Below, in pieces: positions 41,501 through 51,600 of a stretch of 64,000 bases of DNA. The position numbers were made by a program, and so were the translations under genes. This DNA comes from Closterium sp. NIES-65 (Eukaryota > Streptophyta > Zygnematophyceae > Desmidiales > Closteriaceae): contig CANXME010002303.1 in assembly GCA_948144175.1 (NCBI GenBank), positions 62,001 to 126,000 on the forward strand, given 5' to 3'. The notes under the pieces are model-generated. The model was not told where the DNA came from. It made no database searches and saw nothing but the letters and a program-made list of their open reading frames with translations. Each line of letters begins with the position of its first letter. Positions within the stretch are counted from its first letter, which is position 1.

Positions 41501-44500
41501 GCCTGTTGGGGTAGCTGTCGACTCTCGTCCTGCTGGGGGTGCTGAGCCTGGGGTTGCTGAGCCTGGAGGTGTGGAGCCTGGGGGTGTGGAGCCTGGGGGT
41601 GTGGAGCCTGGGGGTGTGGAGCCTGGGGGTGTGGAGCTTGAGGGTGCTGAGCTTGGGGGTGCTGAGCCTCGTGGTGCTGAGCTGCGGAGTCCGGAGTCTG
41701 GGGGTTCTGAGTCTGGAGGTACTAGGCCTGGGAGTCCTGCACCTGGAGGAGCCCTCTTCTCGGAGCAGCTGCGTGCGTAGTACTTAGAGTACTGCAGCCT
41801 CCGGAGAGGTACTGCTCGTGCCGGACGTACTACTGGGACTGGTGCTAGTGCTTCTTCTCCCGTTCGGGAACTCCCCTTCCGCGAGCGGATCCGTGAGTGG
41901 TACGAGCGGCGCTGCACTCTTCGGAGTGGCGTGCCTCGTGTTACGGACCCCGCTGCTGTTGGAGCTGCTGCTGGAGCTGAGGACCCGGGCGTTGGAGCTG
42001 CTGCTGGTGCTGAGGACCCGGGCGTTGGAGCTGCTGCTGGTGCTGAGGACCCGGGCGTTGGAGCTGCTGCTGGTGCTGAGGACCCGGGCGCTGGAGCTGC
42101 TCCTGGTGCTGAGGACCCGGGCGTTGGAGCTGCTGCTGGTGCTGAGGACCCGGGCATCGGAGCCGCTGCTGGTACTGAGGACCCGGGCGTTGGAGCTGCT
42201 GCTGGTGCTGAGGACCCATGCGTTGGAGCTGCCGCTGGTGCTGCGGACCCGGGCGTTGGAGCTGCTACTAGTGCTGAGGACCCGGGCGTTGGAGCTGCCG
42301 CTGGTGCTGAGGACGTGGGCGCTGGAGTTGCTGCTGGTGCTGCGGACCCTGGTGCGGGTGTCCCTGTTGGCTCTGGTGTCGCTGCTCGGTCTCTGCCGTA
42401 CTTTGTTCCGCTCCTTCAGCAGGTTCTTGGTCAGCTTCCTCCTCCTTCTCCTCCTCCCTCCTTAGCGTGTCCTCCGCCTGTCCAGCTGCTGTCGGCGTTA
42501 CCGTCTGCCTCCTCTCTCCCTGGTCTTGCTCCTTACACTGGTCCGACTAGAGGTCTTACTGAGCGGCGCGAGCCTGCGTCTCGTCCTGCGTCGCCTGAAT
42601 CTCGTCCTGAGTCGCCTGTCCGCATTGCTCTCTCTAGTAGTCGAGTCCAGCGTCAGCGTCTTCCTGCTGTCCCAGGCACTCACCGGATGGCGCTTCGTCC
42701 GTCCACTGCTCCACAGCGTGTCTTACTGCCGTCTCCTCCTGCTTCCTCTCTTCCTGCTCTTGCTGACCCTGGGTCAGACTCTCTTCGTGCTACCAGTCCT
42801 ACTGTCACGCGTCTCCTGGCTACTGTTGTCACTGACCCTTCCTTTGAGTCTGCTGCTGCGTCTGCCTTAGTTGCTGAGCTTGTCGACTTTGCTGCTCGCT
42901 GTCGTCTAGACTACGCCGCTAGCCTAGTTGCTGAGTCTGAGTCTGTCTGTCCTCCGTCCGTCGGGGGTGAGTGTGCTCTTGGCATTGACGTCCTTGAGGA
43001 CAGGCAGGAGGAGTTTGAGTGCTTTGCTGCCGCTTTGCCCCATCTCGTGTCCATGCTTGTTGCCCCTGAGGGAGACCCGGATGCACTAGACATCCCGACC
43101 CCACGCTCTTACGCAGAGGCGATGGCCGGTCCCTACTCCTATCAGTGGCAGTCAGCCATGGACACAGAGATGGCTTCCTGGAAGTCCACAAGCACCTACG
43201 TCGACGAGGTTCCCCCACCTGGGGCGAACATCGTCAGTGGCATGTGGATTTTCAGGGTGAAGCGGCCGCCGGGCTCTCCGCCTGTCTTCAAGGCGCATTA
43301 CGTTGCACGAGGCTTCAGTCAGCGAGAGGGAGTTGACTTCTTCCAGACCTTCTCCCCGACCCCGAAGATGACCACTCTTCGGGTTTTGCTGCACGTCGCC
43401 GCTCAGCGTGACTACGAGCTCCACTCGCTTGACTTTAGCACTGCTTTCCTGCAGGGCAGCCTGCACGAGGAGATCTGGCTGCGCCGTCCACCTGGCTTCA
43501 CTGGGTCGTTCCCTCCTGGTACCCAGTGGAGCCTCCGACGGCCAGTCTACGGTCTCCGCCAGGCGCCTCGTGAGTGGCACGACACACTGAGGACTACGCT
43601 TGCGGCTCTTGGGTTCGCGCCTTCTACTGCTGACCCGTCGATGTTTCTACGCACCGACAGCTCACTGCCGCCGTTCTACGTCCTTGTGTACGTCGACGAC
43701 TTGGTCTTTCCTACTGCTGACACTGTGGCACTCGCCCACGTGAAGTCCGAGCTGCAGAAGAGACACACGTGCACAGACCTGGGTGAACTGACAAGCTATC
43801 TTGGCTTGCGAATCACCCAGGACAGAGCACGCCGCACCATCACCTTGACTCAGTCACACATGGTGCAGCAGGTCCTTCAGCGCTTTCGCTTCACGTACTC
43901 CTCGCCTCAGCCCACTCCTCTGCCTACTGGTCACTCGCTATCAGCTCTGCCTTCGGATGAGTCCGTAGAGCCGAGTGGCCCGTATTCAGAGCTTGTGGGT
44001 TGCCTCATGTACCTGATGACCTGCACTCGACCAGACCTTGCATACCCTCTCAGCATTCTTGCACGCTATGTCGCTCCCGGCCGTCACCGGAAGGAGCACA
44101 TGGATGCAGCTAAGAGGGTGTTGCGCTACTTGTGCAGTACGTCGGGCATGGGGCTAGTGCTTGGAGGGCGAGTCCCAGTTGTTCTCACTGGGCACTCAGA
44201 CGCTTCTTGGGCAGACGACAAGGCTACTCAGCGGTCGTCTCAGGGTTACTCCTTCAGTCTTGGCTCTAGTTCTGTTTCTTGGCGTTCTACTTGCTCTTCT
44301 TTTGTTCTCAGCTCCAGTTGTGAGGCTGAGATCTACGCCACAGCCATGGCGGCCCAGGAGCTACGCTGGCTCACCTACTTGCTGACCGGCCTTGGAGAGC
44401 AGCCTCGTTCTCCTCCAGTGCTGTACGTCGACAACAAGGCAGCCATTGCCTCGTGTGAGGAGCACAGACTGGAGCACAGAACGAAGCACATTGCTCTGCG

Positions 44501-44672
44501 TTACTTCCTTGCTCGAGAGCTGCAGGAGCGTGGTCAGCTTCGTCTGCGTTACGTGGCCTCTGAGGCCAACACTGCTGATGTGTTCACCAAGGCGCTTTAG
44601 CCTTGTGACCATCAGCGCTTTTGCACTCTTCTAGGCCTTGTGCCTACTGGACCTCACTTGCTTACTTCTTGA
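38543..44672 (+). pseudogene. Gag-Pol of copia F, full length with five lesions
   Basis: Starts at the ATG 38543 (MASPQVLVFDAEGRPV). Gag UBN2-type domain, glycine tract (39330-39560), Cys/His cluster, protease (Asp at 40039), integrase zinc site and DD35E residues (40681, 40888, 40996), an 11-residue repeat array, RT with YVDD (43689-43700), RNase H; natural end TGA at 44670. Lesions: one-base loss near 39655 inside the Cys/His cluster, CAG-to-TAG at 40249, a poly-C indel frameshift near 41405, TGG-to-TAG at 41778, and TAG at 44598. All catalytic residues I can identify are intact. Because the LTRs are almost identical, most lesions were probably already present in the mobilised parent copy, which points to movement in trans. 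Confidence 0.93.
41954..42349 (+). repeat. 33-base coding repeat, 12 copies
   Basis: Twelve units of 11 codons, consensus GVGAAAGAEDP, lie between integrase and RT in F. Copies vary by one to three residues. Other elements have a 5-6 residue GGAEP-type repeat in the equivalent place. Confidence 0.88.
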
Positions 44673-44904
44673 GTCTGTTTGTACTGTGATCTCTATATAT
44701 ATACCTGCATGTTTACTCTTGTTAGGTTGTGATCATTGTACCTTTTGCTCTATTATAAACCTGCATGTGAACTGGTCTTGTGACCACTTGCTTGTGCTCG
44801 GAATTTGTGTGGTATCCTTGAGATCCACCATGAGCTTGTTGTGCCTTGCTTTGCCTTGACTGGTCTTGTGACCCCTAGTTCTCCCCACTTTGCCTATGGG
44901 GGTG
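44673..44904 (+). other. 3' untranslated tail and polypurine tract of F
   Basis: Non-coding, similar to the tails of A and H, ending TATGGGGGTG before the LTR. Confidence 0.75.
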
Positions 44905-45036
44905 TGTCAAACATTATATATGTTGTGTTAGTTTAGGCTACAATGGGTTAGCCTATAGGGGGTACACAATTCTAGGGTTAGGTACTTGTACTCATTTCAC
45001 TGCTAGTTCATCCATTCCTGTTCAGTGATTCCAACA
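44905..45036 (+). repeat. 3' LTR of F
   Basis: 132 bases, identical to 37479-37610 except for one base. Confidence 0.95.
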
Positions 45037-45041
45037 CGCTG
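45037..45041. repeat. Target-site duplication of F, right copy (CGCTG)
   Basis: Exact repeat of 37474-37478. Confidence 0.92.
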
Positions 45042-45737
45042 TAGCAAGTCGGCTGCATAGTGTTGCACCCGCAGGACAACGGTGCATCTTCTTCGCAGGT
45101 GCGCGCAGCTGGTTGGCGCTCCACACCTTGTCACGAGCACAGCGCAGACGCTTGACAGACTCCACGCCAGCGACTACGCCCACCAGCCACGTCGACCTCG
45201 GGATACCACCTCCGAGGTCGGCCTCGCAGACTTCACCCTGGCGACACTTGCCCACGTCGCGAGGGTATCCCGGTCGACAGGGCAACCACGCCTGGTTGAC
45301 CGGCGTAGTCCGTAGCCGACCACCTATGCGCGGCGTCCCCAGTCCGACGTCCAGTCGCCCAAGACACTGTTCGAACCCCCATGTTGGCGTCTAGGCGCCC
45401 AAGACGCCGTGCAGACCTCCAGAGCGTCTTCCAGCCTCCCAGGACGCCGACCAGACGCTCAGGTCGGCGTCTGGCCTCCCAGGACGCCGTGTAGAAGCCC
45501 ACGACGTCGACTAGACGCCCGGGAAGTCGTACCGACGCCCAGGTCGGCGTCCAGCTTCCCAGGTTGCCGTCCAGGCGTCCAGGGCGGCGTCCTCCTGCTC
45601 GGTGCCCTCCAGCCAGGCACCCTCCAGCTCGGCGCCCTTTTAGTGGCCCCCGTGCCCACTGCCGCAGGCTGGCTGCAACCCCCACACACCCGACCACAAG
45701 GTTGGCTCCGCCCAAGCGAGGACGGAGCCTAACAACA
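45042..45737 (-). repeat. LTR of G, outer part
   Basis: No gene. Short repeats of CCTCCCAGGACGCCG and GGTCGGCGTC types lie at 45310-45600. The minus-strand start TGTTAGG (45734) or TGTTGTTAGG (45737) corresponds to TGTTGG at 20931 in B, and GTGGTCGGRTGTG follows in both. Confidence 0.6.
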
Positions 45738-47146
45738 CTCCCGTTGATAGGGACGAGGGTGGAGCTGTGCGTGTGGTAGAAGTCACCGGCTAGACCATCA
45801 TGTCCCGGTGTCTTGCCTTTGGAGAGGGAAGACATTGCTGCCTCAACTTCAGCGAGGGAGATGGGTGCTGCGATTCTGATGCACGAGCGTCCAGGGAGCG
45901 AGAAGGGGTAGATGTGGTCCCAGAAGGAGGTCGAAGGAGAAGTACCTGTACCTCCATTGTAGAGGTTTTCGTAGAAGTTGGAGCAGAGGTCCGACATGGC
46001 TCGTAGGTCAGTCGTTTGTTGTCCTGATGGAAGCGTGAGGCGAGTGATCTGGGCCGCTTTGTTCCTGGAGGTGAGTCCGACGAGGAGGGAGGGTAAACCC
46101 ATCTCCTTCGCTCCTTCTACCTTGAGTTTCGCCTTCATGGCAATGTCTGCAGCCTTGCATGCAATGTATTGATCGAGTTGTTTTGAGGCTTTATCAAGGG
46201 CGACCCTTGTTTCTGTATCTTGCGGGGTGCGGACCAGGTGGAGTTGGAGCCTGCAGATTTCGTTCTGCAGGTGAGACGTGGTTTTCTTGACGCGAAGTTT
46301 TTCTTGTTTAGAGTATTGTCTAAGAAAGGCGCATAACTTGTGTTTCCATGGGTCCCAATGTTCCGGCACGAGTGGCGAGGGGAGCTGGTGACATGCTTCC
46401 TGTACAAGTTGGAATATGAAGGGCCGCTGTGTGAGTATATGGGGAAAGCGCCAGGCGCGGGGGGCGCAGTTGGGGTTGTTGATGCCCAGTCGGATTTCAG
46501 GGTAGCGAGAGTGGTCAGAAACTGAATGCGGAAGGGGCTGATGAGATGCGGTGAGGATACGAGGGAGCCAGGCTTTGCTGATGTATATTCGGTCTAAACG
46601 AGAGGCTGGATAAAACGAGGAGGAGCCGTCCTGCCGTGAGGATTTAAAGGTAAACACCGGGTCGACAAGTTGGCGTTCTTGTAGGGGGTCCTCCGGGTTG
46701 TGCGCAGTTAGAATCTCTGCAACCATTTCACCTTCCGAGATTTCGCAGGTTTTGAGTGGCCTGTTTCTGTCCGCAGGGGTGAGGACATTGTTGAAGTCCC
46801 CCTTGACTAATGTAACATCTGCCGGGGTGGGTACTTCAAGGGCGGGTAGGAGAGTGTTCTCCCACCATTGCCGCCGTTCAGGGAGATAATTGGGCGCATA
46901 AACACTAATGATTTTGAGCTGTTCTTGCAGGAAACTAATATGGGTAACAAGCATACGCCCATCGTCCGAGGTGGTGCGATTGAGAAAGGAGATACTAGGA
47001 TTGAAGACCAAAAGCGCTATTCCTCCAGTCGCACAGAGTGCAGGTCCAGGTTTCGATATCGTCTCCCAGGCCGATGTAAATGATGCGGGGTCGGCCTTGA
47101 TTGCCAGGGGAACGGAGGTCTGCCCGAGCAGCTTTGCTGTGGTCAC
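45738..47146 (-). pseudogene. LINE ORF2: endonuclease and start of RT, truncated
   Basis: A long minus-strand frame from about 47146. Endonuclease landmarks are ISVYAPN, GDFNNVL, SRLDRIYIS and SVSDHSRY, in the order of the exonuclease-endonuclease-phosphatase fold that nicks target DNA. After a helical linker the RT begins with MSSLSKGKTPGHDGLAGDFY, equivalent to the GKAPGPDG block. The frame then runs into G sequence after LVPINGS, losing the catalytic RT core. The endonuclease N-terminus (the Asn and QETR region) is not visible in this frame, suggesting a frameshift or decay near 47150-47250. Confidence 0.85.
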
Positions 47147-47266
47147 ATAGAGAGGGGCAACAAGAGTAGAAAAGAACCATAGGAGAGGGGTGAGGGTGGA
47201 AGGTTATGGAAGGCATAAGGCCTAACACGCGGTTAGGGAAAAACGATGATTGAGATTTATGGCGTG

Positions 47267-48445
47267 TCAAGTACCATATCCAAGTTGCTTGCAACTGATC
47301 AAGAGGAGTAGGTATAGATAGAACCGCAAGACACAAGGGGGGGGGTTGAGGTAGTGCAGGGTAAGATCAGAGAGCCGGGCAGGATATGTGAGATGCAAAA
47401 GAACAAAAGAGTCACCATTGATGTTTTGCAGCTGTCCAACGGAGACTTGGTAAGGGTTGGGGATCCGCGAGCGTCGAGCAACCGCGAAGCACGCGTGATC
47501 ACGAGAGCGGTGGTTACTCGTGCATATCTCGCATTTGTGGCGGGAGATGTTGAGGATGATAGGAGCGGTGACGTCCGGAAGCCAGATGATGGCGGGGATG
47601 CGGTCGAAAAGCTGATCTTCGCAATCTGCAATGGGGATACCCATCATCTGGGGAAGGGACACTTCCTCGTATGGGTCATGAACACGGTGAAAGGATCGAA
47701 CTTCAGAGAGCCACCTCCGTTCGCCTTCGCGAAGGCTAGTAGTGAGCAGCCGACGGATCCCCTCGAGGGAATACCCCAGAGGGACGTTGCGCAAGACCAG
47801 GTGGGGATCGCCCCGCGCCTTTGCAGCGGTGAACGAGGGCTCCGGGTCATCGGAGACTTTCAGTTCAACCGACACGCCGTTGGCGGTGTAGGTCATAGGG
47901 AAGACACGTCAGAAGCACCTCGCGTCGTCGTGCGTCGGCAGCTGGAAGATGTGGCGCGTGTAGGAGCAACGGGGGAGACGCAGGATCTCTCCAGCCAATG
48001 ACTCAAAGTTAGGGACACGACCAGAGTGCGGAAACTGCGCAGGGCGAAGTCCGAGCCGAACACGGTTAACAATCTTGCTGTGGTGAGATTCAGTAAGGCT
48101 GTCAGGGAAGATGATCGTAACGAGGTTGAGCGTATCACGAATCAGCGAATCAACAACCACACCCACGATACCACGGTTACGACGCAGTCGTTGGTGCGGG
48201 CCGTTCAGCATAGGGAGTGGCGCGGAGCTTGTGTCAGCCGCGTTGAGCGTGATGTCGTCCAACCCACCGTCGGGTTCAGACGGCTGAACAGGGGCAGGCT
48301 GCGCGGAGGACGAAACCTCTCCGGTGCAAACCTTCTTAGCAAGAGGAGATTGATGACTGTCATCCGACAAGAGATCACTCACGGAGGGGATAGGGCCTCC
48401 GGTCTCCGCCATGACAGCATCAAACGCAAGAGGAGCAGATGCCAT
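47267..48445 (-). pseudogene. LINE ORF1 with one in-frame stop
   Basis: Start ATG at 48445 (MASAPLAFDAVMAETGG) and end at 47267. One TGA at 47909-47911 (DDARCF.RVF) interrupts an otherwise open frame; it looks like CGA to TGA. The C-terminal part has a Cys/His cluster CEICTSNHRSRDHAC (C-x2-C, then His and Cys ligands), a nucleic-acid-binding knuckle typical of plant LINE ORF1 proteins though with unusual spacing. The N-terminal half is Ser/Pro/Asp-rich. It would be the RNA-binding protein of the LINE. Confidence 0.72.
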
Positions 48446-48690
48446 GGTGGGAGTGTCAAGGAAAAGCAGTCCGGGAGAGCAGGTTAAGTAGGCCGTGAGC
48501 CGGTTCCATTGCGATAGTTGTTTGCAAGGGGAAACGGAGCCGGGGGAACCGGGGTGTAGGGTAAAACGTGGTTCAAAGCACAGGCAATGGCCTAAGAGCT
48601 TCAGGAATGCCCCAGAGGGGTCACGCTGTCTCTCGAGGGAGAACAGGCGTGGGAACACGGTTTGCTCAGCGATGAGTAAGCAGGAAGAGC

Positions 48691-51600
48691 AGCGCTCTCG
48701 CACCGTCCCCGGCCCTCAGCAGCTCCGTGAGTGGTACTTGCAGCGTCAGCGCGGTGGTGCGCTTGGTCCCTGCCCCTACGTTCTTCGCACTGGTGACCGT
48801 GCAGGGGAGAGGTGTGGAGGCGCCCACACAGCCCGTCGCTGCTTTGGCCGCCTGACCGACGCCTGGCGTCAGCAGTTTCCGGAGGCCGCTGAGATCCCCC
48901 GCTGGGGAGAGCTGTCTAGGGCTGGTGTAGCTATTTATGATCTTGATTTTGATGCTATTCTCTCTGCTATGTATGCTGTGACTGGTAGTGATGAGGATGA
49001 CTGTTACCGGTGTTTCCCGCCCGACCCGGGCATTGGTACTGCCGCGTCAGGTACTAGTGAGGCTGCTGCTCTAGGTGCCAGTGCGTCTGTGCTTTCAGGT
49101 ACTGGTGAGTCCGCCCTCTCAGGTACTGTGTCGGCTTCGGCCTCTCACACCTTCACCCTTGACTCTGGAGCGTCTCGCTCCTTCTTTAGGGACCGCACCA
49201 CTCTCACGCCGCTGAGTCGGCCTGTTGCGGTGTCCCTGGCGGACCCCTCTGGGGGGCCTGTCCTGTCTCGCTTCTCCACTGTCCTCCCGTGTCCGGCGGC
49301 CCCCTCTGGCACCCTGACTGGTCTCTACCTCCCCTCGTTCTCGACGAACTTGGTGGTGGTGCTGACCTCCAGGATGCAGGTGTCCACCAGTTCACCCCTG
49401 CTCGTCAGCGGGTGACCCACTGTACGGAGGCGGATACAGGTCGCCACCTGGCTACGTTTACACGTCGGCCGGGGTCGAGCCTGTACACACTGACCACTGC
49501 TTCTCCTCCAGGTACTGCGTCTGGTAGGGCCCCTTCGTCTGGTCAGGTGTTTGCTGCAGCGTCCAGGTCTGGTCCTGAGTCTGCCCCTTGTTCGTGTCGT
49601 CGTCTGTCTCACGAGACCCTCCTCTGGCACCACCGCCTTGGCCACCCCTCTCTGCTTCGGCTCAGAGGCATGGCCTCGCGGGTCCTTGTGTCTGGTCTTC
49701 CCCGGTCCCTCCCTCCCCTTCCTCCGGGCCCTGGCCCTGCCTGTGTCCCCTGTGTCGAGGGGCGCCAGCGTGCTGCCCCTCACTCCTCCCAGTTTCCTCC
49801 GACAGAGGCCCCGTTGCAGACGCTTCACATGGACGTGTGGGGCCCAGCCCGCGTCCGTGGACAGGGTCAGGAGCGCTACTTCCTGCTAGTGGTTGACGAC
49901 TACTCGCGTTACACCACAGTCTTCCCCTTGCGCAGCAAGGGTGAGGTCACTCAGGTGTTGATCGACTGGATCCGCGCAGCTCGTCTTCAGCTTCGGAGAA
50001 GCTTTGGCTCTGACTTCCCTGTCTTGCGTCTGCACTCGGACAGAGGCGGAGAGTTCTCCTCGGCCCTCCTGAGTACCTACTGTCGTGTGCGAGGCATCCG
50101 TCAGACCTTCACGCTTCCGGACTCACCACAGCAGAATGGGATCGCTGAGCGCCGCATTGGCATGGTCATGGACGTCGCTCGTACGTCCATGATGCATGCG
50201 GCTGCTCCCCATTTTCTGTGGCCGTTTGCGGTCAGGTACGCTGCGCACCAGATCAACCTCCACCCCAGGGTCTCTCGACCGGAGACCTCCCCAGCTCTGT
50301 TGTGGACGGGGAAGGTTGGCGATGCGTCGGCGTTCCGGGTCTGGGGATCTCGGGCGTTTGTTCGCGACCTGTCTGCGGACAAGCTGTCCCCTCGTGCTTC
50401 TCCCTGCGTCTTCCTCGGGTTCCCCCCCGACGCCCCTGGGTGGCAGTTTTACCACCCCACCTCTCGACGTGTTCTGTCCTCCCAGGACGTCACGTTCGAC
50501 GAGTCGGTACCCTACTACCGCCTCTTCCCCTACCGCACTCCGTCCCTCCCCCCACCCCCCCTCTTCTTGGTTCCAGGTCCCCCCCCAGTAGTCCCCCTCC
50601 CCCCTCAGGGTCCTGCCCCTTCAGGTGTGTCTCAGGTAGACGCGGTCGAGCCTGTCGAGGTCACTGGTGACTCCGGTGCTGCTGCGGGAGCTGAGCCTGG
50701 GGGTGCGGAGTCTAGGGGTGCTGAGCCTGGGGGTGCGGAGTCTGGGGGTGCTGGGCCTGGGGGTGCTGAGCCTGGGGGTGCTGAGCCTGGGGGTGCTGTG
50801 CCTGGGGGTGCTGTGTCTGGGGGTACTGAGCCTGGGGGTGCTGAGCCGGGAGGTGCCGAGCCTGGAGGTGCTGTGCCTGGGGGTGCTTCGTCTCACCGGG
50901 AGCCGCTCTCTCCACAGGAGCTGCGTGAGTGGTTTGCCCGGCGCTGGAGGCGTGCCGCTGGTGCTGGTGGTTCTTCGGCTGCGGAGGGCGCTGCTGCCAC
51001 GCGACCTGGCGGTGCTCGTCCTGTGGGTGCTGGAGCTGCTGGGTCTGAGTGTTCTCCTGGAGCTGGTCCTGCTGAGGACGTTGGCGCTGAGCCTGCGGTT
51101 GGTGGTCCGACTGACGGTGCTCCTGGTGCTGCTGCTGGAGGTTCTGGAGCTTCTGGTGGTTCTGCTGGAGGTGCTGCTGGAGTGGGTGCTCCTGCCGGGG
51201 GTGCTGGTGCTGTTCCTGCTGTTTCTGGCGTCGCCGCGCGGCCTCGACCGTACTTCGTTCCGCTCCTGCAGCAGGTTCTTGGTCTTACACCTCCTCCTCC
51301 TTCCTTAGAGGGTCCGCAGCCTGTCCGGTCACAGCCACAGCTACAGCCTGCCTCCCCTTTGCCTGCTCCTTCTCCCTACGCTGGTCCGACTGGAGGTCTT
51401 ACTGAGCGTCGTGAGCCTGCGTCTCGTCCTGCGTCGCCTGTTCGTACTGAGCGCGCTAGTGGTCGCGGGTCGCGTCAGCGTCCTCCTCCTGTCCCTGGCA
51501 CGCACCGGATGTCACTGCGTCCGTCCACTGCTCCTCTGCGTGCCCCTTTGCCTTCTCCTCCTGCTTCCTCTCTTCCTGCTCTTGCCGACCCGGAGTCGGA

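Larger units (their letters stand above)
37479..45036 (+). mobile_element. Copia element F, complete and young
   Basis: 7558 bases between CGCTG duplications: 5' LTR 132, primer-binding site, ~920-base leader, gag-pol with five lesions, 3' tail with polypurine tract, 3' LTR 132. By eye the two LTRs differ at one position (G versus A in GGCTACAGTGGG). It is the best defined element in the window and splits G. Confidence 0.96.
34599..45737 (-). mobile_element. Copia element G, split by F
   Basis: G occupies 34599-37478 and, after the F insertion, 45037-~45737. Removing F (with one CGCTG) joins GTGCCAACGCTG to TAGCAAGTCGGC, and that joined sequence matches B (about 21545-21580, reverse complement). 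The right end abuts the LINE frame at the residues LVPINGS, so G is inserted into the LINE. Its 3' part is cut by E. Confidence 0.85.
45738..48690 (-). mobile_element. LINE (non-LTR retrotransposon), 3' cut by G
   Basis: Minus strand: an ORF1 with a Cys/His cluster, then ORF2 with an AP-type endonuclease and the first RT block. The RT is cut by the LTR of G at ~45737. At its 5' side it meets the truncated gag of H at ~48691. The remaining 3' part of the LINE is not seen. Confidence 0.85.

Noticed and set aside
45042..45737. Continuation of LINE ORF2 into this stretch (frame stays open to 45233)
   Set aside because: RT motifs stop at LVPINGS and the rest is LTR sequence of G matching B; the open frame is fortuitous.
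48495..48690. Upstream extension of the H frame as a native gag N-terminus
   Set aside because: These bases are antisense LINE sequence; the open frame across the junction is accidental.
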